Shown here: one piece after another, positions 19,353 to 33,532 of the stretch
Layout of the letters: each line of letters starts with the position of its first letter
Numbering within the stretch: position 1 is the first letter of the stretch
Made by a program: the position numbers and the translations under genes
Notes under the pieces: generated by a model
Databases searched by the model: none
The model's input: the letters and a program-made list of their open reading frames with translations, nothing else
What the model was told of the DNA's origin: nothing
Origin: Opeltia flavorubescens
Lineage: Eukaryota > Ascomycota > Lecanoromycetes > Teloschistales > Teloschistaceae
Assembly (NCBI GenBank): GCA_000442125.1
Contig: KE546978.1
Span: forward strand, 1,200,183 to 1,264,182
Length of the DNA: 64,000 nucleotides
Direction of reading: 5' to 3'

Positions 19353-20059
19353 GCATTGACAGTTGGAAAGACAGTGGCATAACCCAAGTATGATGACGGT
19401 CATCCACGGCGAGATGCTTCAGGCTGATGTTGCAAATCTTGGTAGGTAGTCGACGTAAGAGTTTCGAATGTATGTTGTACAATTCGTTAAGCCTATACCT
19501 TTTGATGCTGTCTGTTCTGTGACCGGCCAAGTTGACAACAGTGATTTGAATGCTTCAGTATTAGCAGACTCATATGCGAGGTTGATAAAAGAGAATCAGC
19601 ATTGAGAGCCATTGATACACCCACTGTTCGTGAGTTGTACACCGAAATGATGCATGAGATCCGGATTCGACATTGGTAAAACATGAAACCGCGAAAAACC
19701 GTTGCTTGCGTATGTGATTGAGTCCAATTTGGTACCACGATTAGGAGAGTCGGGAGTCTCAAGCTGGGAGCGAGCTATCGTAGCAAACAAAAGGCAAAGC
19801 CAATTGGGCAATGGGATGGTGACTCTTTGGAAAGATTTACCTTACTTCACAAGTGGTAATGACACTAACGCTAGCCCTTAAAGGCTTTAGTATGCTTTCC
19901 TTATCGAGACCCATATTTTGGCTTTTTGGCTGCAAATTCGTTGATAGATTACCACTCCGCCATGTCCTCAGCGCAGGTCGAACATAAGATCCAATCCAAT
20001 ACAATCCACAATATATATCCATTACTTCATCCTTAGGCAACCAAATCACTAATCGCAGT
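19353..20059. other. Convergent 3' intergenic region
   Basis: Tail-to-tail spacer between the oxygenase (plus) and ABC transporter (minus) genes. Short frames on the minus strand have no recognisable domain. No repeat or RNA gene is seen. Confidence 0.4.
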
Positions 20060-23000
20060 CTAGAAGAAGTAAAAAAGCTTCCAGCCCTTGATCTTCGTCG
20101 CCCAAGTGAGGAAGTAGACAAGTACGAAATTGGACACAGTGAAAGCTAGGAAAATCCCCCAGAATCCCCACTTCCCACCTGTTTTGTGCGGACTGAGGTT
20201 GAATCCATCAAGGTATTGATCACCATTCGTCCAAATGCAGACGCTGCAAGAGTCAGTAGCTAAAGGATCAATTAGCTGTGCCATTGCCGAGCTGGCCCAC
20301 GAGCCGGCATAAGCACCGCAAGTTTGACCAGGCGGAGGAGTGAACTTGTGAAGGTCCGAGTCTTCGCAGTGGACCGACAATCCCCCGTCAACAGCTATCA
20401 ACAAGCCACCGAGGAGATAGGTGAAGGGATTGAGGTAATAGAGCTACGGATTTGGATTAGCGTGGATTCACTGCGTATAGAAGTACAAGAACACACCCAG
20501 TAGCGCCAGAAAACCTGCATCTGGCTGTAAGGTACGATGAGGCCGTTGTACCAGTTCATGGTGCAGACCATGAAGACCAACACATTACCGGCAACGCCCA
20601 GATCCGGACTTACCGCCATCATCAATAGACCCAACAGAACCTGCAAGGCGTAAGTGAAATTTGTCTCGTATTTGCAGCCAAGTGGTAAAGAACCTACCTG
20701 GAATACTTCATATGTCAAAACGGCGATGAAAACATAGCCGGCAGGCTCCCCAAGCGGTAGACCGCTAGGAAAATACCATAGAAGATAGTAGATGACTCCG
20801 CAGACCAGTGCTCCAGGCATCTCAGCCAGGATACTTGCATTGCAAAGAGCGACCCAGCTGTATATCTTGGAAGGGCCTTCTCGGTACTCCCAGTATAGTC
20901 GCGCAAAGAAGAAGCGAATCAGGATGGTGTTGACAATAGCGTTGACCAAGAAAACAATGAAGAAGACACTGAAAGACCTATACACATCTTTAGCATAGTA
21001 GACGGTGTTGATAGAAGTCAGGGAATTACCGATTTTGAAGGTCTTGCGGACCGGTACCAAGCTGGAAGAACGTCAATCCTACCAATAGGGCGCTCACAAC
21101 ATGAACCCAGATTTTTGAATACATGTAGGGCACATTTCTCCACTGGTTTTTCAAGATCCTGACAGTCAGCAGCCAAGTCTGTAGAAAAATAGATCCATTG
21201 TATTCTTCAACATTGCCGCCTTCAAAATCCACCATTGATGGACTTTGCTTCTGGATGTGCTCGATGGCTGTAACAATGGCTTTGGCCTCAGGAGATTCAT
21301 CCCACTTGGATGCCCAGTCGGTCCCTTTGTCGTCATTACGCGCATTGATGCCAGCGCCAACGGTCTCCAACACGAATTCCGCCGGATTAGTACCTGGAGG
21401 AGGGATTGCGCCATGTCGCTCAAAATATGGGAGCACTTGCTGTACAGAACCGAAACTAACGAGTTGTTAGCGAAGGATTGGAGTCATGAAAAGTGCATCG
21501 TACTAGAGCTGCCTTCCCTCCGAAGACAGAGCTAGGAACCGATCGAATTTTGCGAATACAGATGCCGAAGGTTGATGAATTGTGACTAAAACCGCTTGAC
21601 CGTCCCTGGACAGTCGCCTTAAGTAATCGACAATGTGCGCAGCTCCCTGCGAGTCGAGTCCGGAGGTAGGTTCATCGGCAAAAAGGACCTTTGGCCGGGC
21701 AACAAGCTCAATTGCAATCTTGTTCTATGAGCGATGGCGGAAGCCTTACAGGAGAGGGGGATATCCAAGACATACCGTGACTCTTTTCGTAAGTTCCACA
21801 CCTAGTCCTGACTCTGCATCACCGATCAAAGCATCCTGCACCTCTGTAAGATCGAGAAGTTCAAGGATATGGTCGACATATGCTAGTTTCTCAGCTCTAC
21901 TGTAGTGTTTAGGTTGCCGCAACAGTGCAGAGAACTCTAGAGCTTCTCTCACGGTCGCAGTACCATCATGAAGATCTTGTTGTTGGGCGAAACCTTTGGT
22001 ACCACGCTACGGTCAGATGCTTGAAAAAGACGACCGCAGAGTGAAGTCATGAGGGCTTGCATACCTGTAGCTTTCTTGAAAGCCTTCCCCAGCTCCTTTC
22101 CGCCGAACAAGACCTCGCCACCAAGGACTCCGGCAAAGTTGGTTTGGCTCAAAGCAGTGAGCATCGTGGTCTTACCTGCTCCACTTGCCCCGCAAACTGC
22201 CATGAAGTCACCTGGTCTTACGTAGCTGCTAATTCCTTTCAGGATTTGCTTATCGCCGATATCAACAGTAAGATTATTCCAGGTCAAGGCTGGGCCATCG
22301 TGGTAGGTCTTGCCGACATCAGAATCTGATGATATATCGCCAGCCGGAGACAGTGCGGCCTCTTTCTCAATGTCTCCAGAAAGTTTAGGGGTTCTTCTGG
22401 ACTTCCTCCCATCTTTCGCATAAACGATGGGTGCCCCGCCCTGAGGAGTGAATTTCATGATTTCACTACCCAGAGCGCCGACGAGCACATAAACCACTGC
22501 AATCGCAATCATGATTCCGATGTTGCGCCAGCGATGGTTGAACTGCCAGCCGAGTGCCTCGATGTATTGCGACCCAGGAACCACGACCTGACCTGGTTGT
22601 GCGCCTTGGATATTGCACGTCTGGTAACGTGAATCACCATTCGCGATATCCGGGATGACAGAACCACCATCGCAGGTAAGATCTAGACCAACGAATTCGT
22701 TGACAAGAAGCTAAAATCGATCATTAAGCCAAGAATCATCGACCCAACGAGGGATCAGACTTACATTCTCGAATGCGTAATACAATGGATTGACGTGGCG
22801 GATCCAACCAAATATGTCAGGCATACTCACGGGAGGTATGAGAAAACCAGCAAACAAAATACAAATGGTACACGCTGTTCCACCGTACCGAAAGCCTTTC
22901 AGCGATAGATGTCAGTATGGTCAGCTTCATTGGTCGTTCGATTGGAACTCTTACAGTCGTCCAGCGATGAGACATAGTACGCAAAGCCCCTCAAAAGATT

Positions 23001-24771
23001 ACTGAAGTTGACTGTAGAAATGAATAAGGTAAGATAGAAAAAGAAAAATTTTCCGGCATCCATCTGAAGATTGGCTAAGAAGTAGAAAGGCAAGATACAG
23101 AGGACGTGCTGGAAGGCGATGAGTGGTAGGTCTATCAAGACTCTCGCAAGGGCAACCGCAGACGGTCGATAAAGGTTGAGGTTAGCTTCGAAAACCCATT
23201 GTCAGTATGTATTAAACATGGTGAATGGAATAGCTGGATGTCGTCAGGACTGACCTTGTCGTTCGAGTACAGGACGATTGGTATGAGCATCGAAAAGCTC
23301 TGGGAACTGGAGCCATCCATTCAAGATGAGAGCAAAGAATACAAGACCACCTCTGGTAAAGGCGCCTTGTGCATCGACCGTTAGATCATAGTATAGACTG
23401 CCCACGGTAAAGGAAAGAATGATTGTGGTTACCCATTTGGTGTAATAGACGTGCCGCTGCCCTTTGACCAGCTGATACTCGCGTCGCAAACACTCNAGGA
23501 TTTGGCTGACGTAGGACAAGTTGTAGGTGGAGCTCGGGATAAGGGCTGTCTCGGCCGACGCTTGTTTCTCAAATTGGCTCATCTCGTCGAGTAGTCTCGC
23601 GAATTGTGGCGATTCTTTGAAAGCATCAGCAAGTTGTCGAGGGCTCATTATATCCGCTGCTCTGCTTCCCGGCCTAGTACGTCGCTGTGTGGGGTCGGTA
23701 ACGGTTGTCAGGAATTCGGCTGTTGTTGATCCTTCCACAGGCACAAAACCAAGGCCTTCGAAGTATGTCTTAGCCTCCTCCGGACGACCAAAGAATACTT
23801 GTTGCCCCCGATCAATGAGTAGGATTTTGTCAAAGTAGCTGTAGATATTTTCTCCTGCTTGATAGAGAGTTGCCAAAGTCGTTTTCTGTCCTATGTCCGT
23901 CAACCGACGGAGCGCTTTGACGAAATCGAGGGCAGTGGATGAATCAAGCCCGCGTGTAGAGTTGTCAAAGCACTGAACAGATGAGCCTGCTGCCAGGACT
24001 TCGGCAATAGATACACTTTGCGCAATCAGCATTTAATGCCAAAGAATATTACGAGGACATTGTTGATTACCGTTTCCGCTCGCCTCCAGACACCCCTGGA
24101 AAAAATTGTCCGCCAACAGGCGTTGCTAGCGCATGCTCAATCCCGAAGATCTTGCTTATAACCGTGACGAGCTCTTCAACAAGCTGGTTGGTACGGATTT
24201 TGTGAGGCAAACTCATTCGCAGGGCAAATCGTATCGTTTGGCTCACATTGAGGGCTGCAATATGACGATCTTCTTCTGGCAGGTAAATTGTCTCCCGCCG
24301 GTGGCGTTTTCCAAATTCCGAAGCGGGGATGTTGGCAAATGACAGATTTCCGGTAACACCTAGAGTGGACCGGTTTGCCGCAGTACGTAGGAATGTTGAA
24401 CAGCCGCTGCCCGGTCGACCCAAAACAAATAGCATCTCACCTGGCTTGACTAGCCCAGTGAAGTCCGTAAGAATCTCCCGTGTACGACCATTGACGGAGA
24501 ACAATGAACCCTTGGAGAAGAATAGGTTTCTGAGGAAGCTCAGCTGGTCTACGCCAAATGTATTCATGATGGCTTTCGGGAGGGTTTTAGCATAGACTGT
24601 ACCCACATCCGGGGCTGTGACGCTAAGGTGCTGGAAAGTTAGGCCGACCTGTTTGGCCTCACCCCCAGAGCTCTGGCTTTGGAGTAGGGTTTTTACGGCA
24701 CCTAGGCCATCGTTGCCAGTCTCCATGTCCATTTCCGTCGTCGACGAGCTGTTTTTGTCCGGGGAAGCCAT
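20060..24771 (-). CDS. PDR-type (ABCG full-size) ABC transporter
   Basis: Eleven exons, each junction in phase and restoring family motifs: 24071-24771, 23255-24015, 22955-23185, 22765-22895, 22065-22710, 21776-21993, 21504-21718, 21030-21455, 20698-20977, 20497-20640, 20060-20443. The product is 1,378 aa, slightly short for the family. Translation is set at ATG 24771; the open frame reaches 24801 but begins there with GTG. The (NBD-TMD)x2 order is clear: Walker A GRPGSGCSTFLRT and signature VSGGERKR in NBD1; the first TMD with YRPSA and a hydrophobic run; then Walker A GASGAGKTT, Walker B LFADEPTSGLD and TIHQPSA in NBD2; then the second TMD with CTMNWYNGLIVPY and YLNPFTYLLGGLL. One ambiguous base (23,496) gives an X. 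It is a plasma-membrane exporter of drugs or toxic metabolites and probably pumps out the cluster product. The exon 9/10 intron is 57 nt and frame-neutral, so it is easy to miss. Confidence 0.93.
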
Positions 24772-25640
24772 TAAAATGCTTCTTTCCCAGGCGTAAAGCA
24801 CAGGGGCCGCTGGAACGGAGTACTCAAGCTAGATTGGTCAATTTGAAACAATTCAAGACAATTCAAGAAGAGATGTTTGGAGTTTTGAAAACAGCCCTTA
24901 GCGGTGGAGAATGATTACGACAAACCTAAAGCACAAAAAAGACAGAGTTTTCACACAGGTAGCTTACAGACAAGGCCTTTGAATACACAGAGAAGGTGAT
25001 TGCCAGAGGATACAGGAAGTCACGTGATGTCCACCAAACCCCGAAACGCATGACAAATGATGAGATTGGGCAATGGCTGCACAACTCAGCCATTGAGACA
25101 TCTTAGGAGACTTGTCTCTGCTCCAGGAGTAAGCAGAAAAGGACTAAAGGAGGAACTCGACGCATGAGATCATGTTTTCATTTGGTACTGGCCAGCGATG
25201 ATAATGCAACATGCTTCCTCGCGTCGCTGTTCCATTGCTCTTCTTCATCGGTTCTGAGAGATGTGAGTGCTTATTGGACGATGTAAATCATATGTATAAC
25301 CAGCTAAAATGACAGACACATCTCTTGATGGTTGTTGCTGCGCTGTGGCCGCAATTTGGCGAGAGTCTTCGTCCGTGGACGTTACGTGTATAGGTGACTC
25401 CAATCGACGACTGCTAGATTTACAGTCATGTCTATACATGGGAACATAGGAGTCATTTAGCTGCATGACCAGAAATCATCAGAGCCTAACGTGAATAGAT
25501 TGGAAGTACTCTGGATGAGAGAGCTTGTGAGTTCTCCAAGGCTTTCCGCGCTATTAGCGGTTTCATAAAGCTTTGCCGCTCTTGGCACCGAGAGCTCTCC
25601 ACCCCACCCCATGCATTTATATAGCAAATTCTAGAGAATT
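24772..25640. promoter_or_regulatory. Upstream region of the ABC transporter, ending at the AT-rich boundary
   Basis: Normal-composition sequence with CA and TG present throughout, containing the transporter promoter. A CACGTG-type hexamer (TCACGTGATG) lies near 25,020. A sharp drop in GC begins near 25,640. No coding frame is supported. Confidence 0.45.
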
Positions 25641-26825
25641 CTTACTACCTACCTACTAAATTTATTAGTATTTAGCCTAATTCGGTATTTATAAAACCTA
25701 ATATAATAAGTACTTGTATTAATTATAGTATTTTTTTTTTAAATATTATAACGAAGCTTTTTACGCCTTTAATTCGGTTATATATTATCCGCTACTTTTT
25801 ATTGAAATAATAACTAAAAGCTATTATTAATAAAGTTTATTATATTATTACTATTATATATTTAATAAAATAGAATTTTTTTATATAAAATTTAACCTCT
25901 AAACTTTAATATTATAAAAAAAATAAATTAAATTAAATTATTATCGCTATAAAAAAACGTTTATAGTATATTTAATAGAGCGATTTTATTTAATATTTTA
26001 AAAATTTATATAATTTTTATAGAAGGAATTTATTATAGATATATTAAAATTAATAATATATAAATTTTTTACTATTTAATAGCGTTTAAAAAAGGTAATT
26101 TAATAAATAAACTATTAATAAAATAATAAATTAAAAAAAAATCAGCGAATTTAATATATAGATTTTTATATAAAATAAATAGTATTTATTAATAAAGTTT
26201 TATTGAATAAAATTATAAATTAATAATATTTTATATATATATTAATTAATAAGCTAGTTTAATATTATATCTCGCGGTAATAAAATTATTTATAAAATAT
26301 TCTTTCGGTTTATATTATTAATAGTTATTTATTTTATATTAATATTAAAAAAGGATAATTTAATAATAAAAACTTTTATAATTAAATAATTAATAAACTT
26401 TTATTTTATTATAATACCTATATAATTTTTTAAAGTATTATTATTATATATTTTATATTATAAAATTAATTTATAATTATAATTATAAAATTTATTATTT
26501 TTTTTTTATTTATTAACTTTTAATTTAATTTAATTAATATATAATAATTTTTTTATAATTTTTTAAAGCTAATTATAATACGAAATAATTATAATAAATT
26601 TTTTAAAATATAATTTAAATATAATAGTTTATATATATTAAAAAAAAAATTTATATATTTAAACGAGTATTTAAATAAAATAATAAAATATTTAAAATAT
26701 AAAATTTATATAATTTAAAAAAATACGGTAGAAATTTATACTAAATTTATATATAAAATAGCTATTTATTTTAAATTTTTTTATTTTATAAATTTATTAA
26801 TATTTATATATTATAATATACTAGG

Positions 26826-27109
26826 TGTAATTAAACTAATTTAGAAGCGTGAACTATTATAAAAGAACTACCTATAGTATATATATTCAGATATATTAAA
26901 AAACTAACTTTTACCTTTTAATAAAAAGTAAAAAGGGATCGCTATATACTTAAAAATATATTTATTTTATACTAAATAGTAATTATTTAAATAACCCCGT
27001 TTAACCCCTTTAAAAGGCCCGCTGTACTAGTAATTTAATATATTATCTCTATTATATAATTTCTATCTAGAGTTAAAATACTAACTACTTTTATAACTTA
27101 ATAGTAATA
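26826..27109 (-). repeat. LTR (left copy) of the gypsy-like relic
   Basis: Begins TGTAATTAAACTAATTTAG and matches 35,772-36,055 without gaps. In the first 60 aligned bases there are seven differences plus one N, and all seven are C/T or G/A transitions. The right-hand limit is approximate. Confidence 0.85.
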
Positions 27110-29683
27110 ATTACCTTTTTTTTTAGAATATTAATTTTAATATTAAGGTTTAAAAGTAATTTAAGTTATTTGGAATATTTAAATAAATACTTATTAAAAA
27201 CCGTTTAAAATCTAATAAAAAAAAGGAAAAGAAAATTATTTATAGTAATACTATTAATTATAGAAATAGTTACTAGTTTTTATTATTTTTTTATTACTAA
27301 AATTCTATTAAAAGCCCGCTAAAGATTTATAATATTATATATACCTTTATAAATAGAAAAAAAATAGAAAAAATATTATATTATTATTATAGTTGAAAAG
27401 GTTAAAAATCCTTTTTTATTTAATATATAAATTTTACTTTAATATAATATAAAAAAAGTTAATAATCGCGCTAATAGATAAATATAAACTTTTATAGAAA
27501 TTTTCCTTTTTTTTTTTTTTACTAGTTATTATAAATATTATAATATTTAATAATTTATTTAATAGTAGTAAATTTATTAATAGCGAAGTTTTTAAAAATA
27601 TCGATAATAAATTTTTTCTATTTTTATATTTACTTTTTAATAGATATAACTTTTATATAATAATTTAAAATTTAAATAACTATTTAAATTATAAATTTAA
27701 TCTAGTATAAAATTTTTATTATATAGCCGTTACTTTTATACGCTACTAAAAACTATATTTTTTAATAATAAGGTTCTATATATATTATACTAGATAGAGT
27801 ATATAAAGCTTTTATATTATATATACCGCTAGAATTATAAAAATATTTAAAGTTATTTAATAGTAAATTTATTAATATATTAATTATTTTATATTTATTC
27901 TATCTAGATTCTTTATTTTATACGGTTAATAGTCTAGAAATATTTTAAATATATTTAGAAATATCTAGATACTATTTAAAAATAGAACTTTATATTTTTT
28001 ATAAATAAAAAGCTAGTAAAAATAGTTTAAAATTTTTAAATTTATAATTAAAATATAAATTTAATTAATAATTAAACCGATTTATTATTAATTTACAATA
28101 ATAAATTTTTATATAAAACCCGCCGGGATTTTATTAAATAGAAAAACTTTTATTAAAAAATCTATAATTTTAAATAATAAATATATAAATTAAAGCGAAA
28201 AAATAATATATTATATACGGGTCGTTAATTATTTATATCTATAAAAATTTATTATTTTTTTTATTTAAATTTAGATTTACTTTTTTATAGCCGAGGTTTA
28301 TTTATAGACTAAAATAAAAATTTTTTTTTAGATTTTTTAATAGGAGAAGCTCTATTTTAAAATTCTAAATAATTTAATAATAGATTTTAAAAGCTTTTAT
28401 AAAATTAGGAATTCTATAAATAAATCTATATATTTAGTCCCGCTCGCTCTAATAGTTTTTATATAGTAAATATTCTTTTATAAAAAGAGGAAATTTATTT
28501 AAATAGTATAGATAAAAAAAATAAAAAAAAAAAAAAAAATCTAAATTTATAATATTTAATAGTAATAAAAACGAACTTTTATTATATTATAGTAAATTAT
28601 TACTAAATTTTTTACTTTTAACTCGTTTATTATCGACCTATAATTAATATAATAAAATTTTACTACTAAATTTTAATTAATTACCTCTAGACGGAATATT
28701 TTTTATAGTAGAAGCGGTATTTAATAACTAAAAACTTAATTAATAAAATTTAATATAGCTTTTTCTATTTTTTAAATAATTTTTAATAATAATTTATCTA
28801 AATTTAATATTAATTAATTTTTCTATTAAATTTATTATTAAATTTATATTAAAGCTTTTAATATTACTTTATATATTTTTAAAAGCCGATCTTTTTAATA
28901 ATTTCGCTTTAAATTAATTAGTAGTTAAATAGCGTAAAATAATAACCTATTATATTATTTAATTTAAATAAAAACCTTATTTAAATTTAGAACAATAGTC
29001 GGTTTCTAATAATAATTTAAAAAAGATCTTAAATAGTAATTAAACTAATTAAAAATAGTCTATTTTTATAAAAGGGCCGGCTAGCCTATTAAATCTAGTA
29101 TATTTATATTTATTATACTAAATTTTATTATTTTCTACTAACTTCTTTTAATAATTATAAAACTCGGTTTTATTAAAGCCTTTAAAGTTAAATATTAAAG
29201 CGCCGACTATTATAGGCCGTTTTTTATTATTTATCTAGCTAAATAACCTATTAAAGCTAAAAGCGACTTTAAATTAAATAGAGAAGTAGAAATAATAACT
29301 ATACCGGCGAGCCGAAAAAATATAATAGAAAGCGGCTAATTTAAAGGTATAATTTAGAAAAAAGTAAATATAAATTTATAATTTACTTCGATATTATAAA
29401 CTATAGGTTTATATTCCGCTCTATCGTTTTTAAATTAATCTAGAATATATAAAAATTAGTATAATAATAAAAAACAACTTTAATTATAATATTTTAAATA
29501 AAATTTTGGCTATAGTACTTTAAAAAAAAAAGAAATAAATTAAACGATACCTTTAAAAAAAAAAATAAATTAAATAATACTTTTTTAATTAAATAATATT
29601 ACTTTAATTACTAGTTTCTTTAAATCTTTAACGCTAATAATATTTTTATAATTATTAATTTTTTTTTATACTAAACCAGCAGT

Positions 29684-29800
29684 AAACTACTAATAAAAAT
29701 ACTAATAAAGGAAACTATTAATAGAAATACTAATAAAAGAAACCACTAATAAAAATACTAATAAAAGGAACTATTAATAGAAATACTAATAAAAGAAATA
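29684..29800. repeat. Minisatellite, about four 29-bp units
   Basis: Units of the form ACTAATAAAAATACTAATAA plus a purine-rich tail repeat about four times with small differences (CTACT, CTATT, CCACT starts). It lies inside the gypsy-like relic and may derive from a repetitive stretch of its coding region. Confidence 0.7.
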
Positions 29801-32800
29801 TAAAGGAGGATATATATAATAAAAAGAAAAGAGCTATTTTCGATATAAAATTTTTATTTTTTAAACTATCTATTTTATTAATTAAATAGAATAATCCGAT
29901 ATTATAAAAAAAGTTTTAAAATTTTTAAACTTTAAAAATTCCGAAGATATTTAAAACTTTTAAAATATCGAAAACTTTAAAAAATAATACTATTTTTTAT
30001 TACTATATAGTTATTTATAAAATCGCTAATAAAATTTTATTATCTAATAAAACTAATATAAAAAAATAGATTAAAAGTTTATTAATATAAAAAAGCGCGG
30101 TAAATTATAAAATAAAGGAATATAATAAATTATAGAATAAAAAAATATAGTAAGTTATAGAATAATATATAAAAATATAATATAAAAAAATTAAATAGAA
30201 TATAGCTACTAGTAAACGTTTATTTTATTAAATAAACTTAAATTTTAATTAAATAAATTTTATTTACTATTTTAAATTCGCTTTTAATTTATATTTAATA
30301 AATTTTTTTTAAATAAATTAATTAATTTTTAAAAATTTAATATAAATTTTATTATTTATATTATTTTTTTCTACGTTTATTTTTTATTTAAATATAATAT
30401 TATTTAAGTTTATAAAAGGCCCGTTAAAGATTTAAAAAGAAATAATAACTAATATAATTAAAATATTTAGCTTTTTCTTTTATATTTCTTCGGCGGTTTT
30501 TTATAGCTTTAATTAAATTTTTTTATTAGATTTTTAATATTTATTAGATTTAATTTCGGCTATTATAAATTATATTTTTTTAATTAACTTATCTAATTAA
30601 TTAAATACTATTCCGCTTTACCTTTAAATCTTTTAATACGCTTATTTAAAATTACTTTTATTTTTTATTCTAGTTTATTATTTATAAACTCTAGAAATAA
30701 ATATTAAAAAATTTTTTATTTTTTTCTCTACTAATACTTCTTTAATAAAAAAATATAAAAAATATTATAAATATACGAACTAGACGATAATAATAATTTA
30801 TATATTTAAAAACTAATATATTCTTTAATATAATATAGTTTAATATAATAATAAATAAATTTTTTAAATAATTTCTTTAATTTTAAATTTTTTAATAATA
30901 AAAATATTATATTATCTAGACTAAATTTTATATCTATATAAAAATAATTATAATATTTCGTTTATTTTTTTTACGCCTTTTATTATTTTTAGTTTAACTT
31001 TTTATATAATTCTATTAATTTTTTTATACGTTTTTTTACTATTAGTATACTAGTTTTATAGGCTTTTTTTTTAAAAATATTATCCGTAATATTAAACTCT
31101 AAATTAAAGTATATTCTAATTATTAAAAAAAACGGTATTTTACTAGTAGTAAAATAGATACTATTATTATATATAAATTCAATAATAAAAAAAAATTTTA
31201 TTTAATTAAATTATTTTTTATTCGAATAAATTTAAAAGTAATATTTTAATAATTAATTTTAGCGTTTTATTTAACTATCTATTTATAAATATAAAGTAGT
31301 ATTTAATTTTTTTTTTATTTTTAAACGGTAATAGATTTTAGATTAAAATTCGCTTATAAATAACGAGCCTTTATTATTAATAATATTTTTTAAAGTAATC
31401 TTTTTATAAATTACTATTTTAAAAAATAGGTCTATAAATTTTATTATATTAATTATTTTTATATATAGAATATATATAGCTATTTTTAAATACCGGTCTA
31501 CTATTACTAATATAATATTAGTTATACCTATATAGTATTTTAATAGTAGTAATCCCGTTATAAAATTTAAAATAATTTTTTAATATAAACTATTAGGAAT
31601 AAAAAAGAACTATAATTTACTATATAATTTATATTGGTATACTTTTATATATTAGTAAATATTATATATCTATATATATTTTTTAATTTTTTTATTTAGG
31701 TTAGATTATTAATATTAGCGACGAAATAATTTTATTATTCGCTCTATTTTAAAATATCTAGTTAAAAAGTTATTATAACGTTTTATTATAAATTTTATAT
31801 AAATAGCGGAATTTTTTAAAATATATAAAAATTTATAAAATAATAACTCGTTTTTTATTTTTAAACTTTATAACCCGGCTTTTATATATTTAGAATTTTT
31901 TTTATAAACGTTTTTAATATTATATTTTTTAATAATAGCGAGATTATTATTCCGCTAAAATTATAAAATTTTTTTTTTTATATTTATTAAGCTATTATTA
32001 TAAGCCGTTTTACTAAAAGTAGTATTTTTTATTATTTAATATAGAATGTATTAGTTATAACTAGTTATTTTAATAGTAAAATTTATTATATTTTTTTTAT
32101 TAAAAAGTAGGTTTCTCTTTTAAAAACTTTTAGCGGGGTTTTTATAAAATATTATCGGCGCTAATATACTATAAAATTTCTAGACCGGTAGATTACTATT
32201 AAATTTTCTAAAAATATTAATTTTTAATAAAAGTTTTTTAAATTTTTTTTTATATTTTTTATATAAGTATATTATTTTTATTTTTTTTCCCGCCGCCGGT
32301 ATAAATAATATATTATTAATAAAAGATAGTTTTTATTATAATATAGATATTATTATTAAAATTTTAGAATTAATTTTTTAATAATCTAACCTTTTTAATA
32401 AAAAATCTACTAGATTTAATTCTCTAATTTAATAGAAAATTTCGAAATTTATAACTATTAACTTTATAATCTAGCGTTATTATTTATTATTAAATTATTT
32501 AATATATATAAATCCTTTTAAATTATTATAATCTAACTATATTTTAATAGTATATTAAACTTTTTTAAAATAGTACCGCTATTATTTAAAAATTTTAATA
32601 ATAATAAAAAGCTTTTAATTATAAATTTTATAGTTTTATTTAGCTATTATTATTTTTTTTAATTAGAAAGCTACTAAATAGTAGATACTATTATTATCTA
32701 GTTAAATTATAATATTAGAAATATTAAAACTTAAAATATCTATTTCAATTTAGATTTTATATATTAAATCGAAATATTTTAGTAATAATACTATAATAAA

Positions 32801-33424
32801 AGTTTTTTTTAATTTTTTAAAAGTTTTTTAAACGGTATTATTCTATTTTAATAATTTTAATTTTTTATTATTTTTTAGACTAATTAATAGGTTAGTTATA
32901 AATATTATAATTTTTAATTAATATTTAATAAATCGCTAATAAAAATTTATTAAATTTAGAAATATTTAAATATTTTTATATAATTTCGGAATAAACTAAT
33001 TTTAAACTATATTTATTTTTTTAAAATCTATTTCTACTTTTTTAAATAATATAATATATTCTAAAAATTCTAGCTATTTTATATTAAATATATATTTTTT
33101 TAAATTTAGAAATAACTAGTATTTACGGAACCGGTGTAGAATTATATAAATATACTTCTAATATTTCTCTTTAAAATTTAAATATACTAGGATATTAATT
33201 AGATATATTATATAAAAAATATTAACTATTTTTATTAATATTTTATTAATATATATTTAAAAGGTTATAAAAGTATTTATTAAACTAAAAAATATAATAA
33301 AATATTTAAAATACTTATATTTAGTATAAAATATTATTTTCTATTTATTTTTTTATTTAATTTTAATCTAGTAATAAATATTATATATATCTATTTTTAT
33401 AAACCTTTTTACATTATATAAATA

Positions 33425-33532
33425 GTCTAAAATTTTAGTAATTAACGGGAGCGGATACCAATTCTTAATTATTACTATATTTAGACTATAATAATTTATA
33501 TATAAATGTAATCCGCCGTTTTTTTTCGGTAT
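33425..33532 (-). pseudogene. Reverse transcriptase relic (Ty3/gypsy type)
   Basis: The minus-strand frame reads VPKKNGGLHLYINYYSLN and soon after NWYPLPLITKILD. This is the outline of the gypsy RT block KKxGxLRxCVDYRxLN...NRYPLPxI..xLD, with Arg, Cys and Asp positions changed as RIP would change them. It is only a fragment in a sea of stops. Confidence 0.8.
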
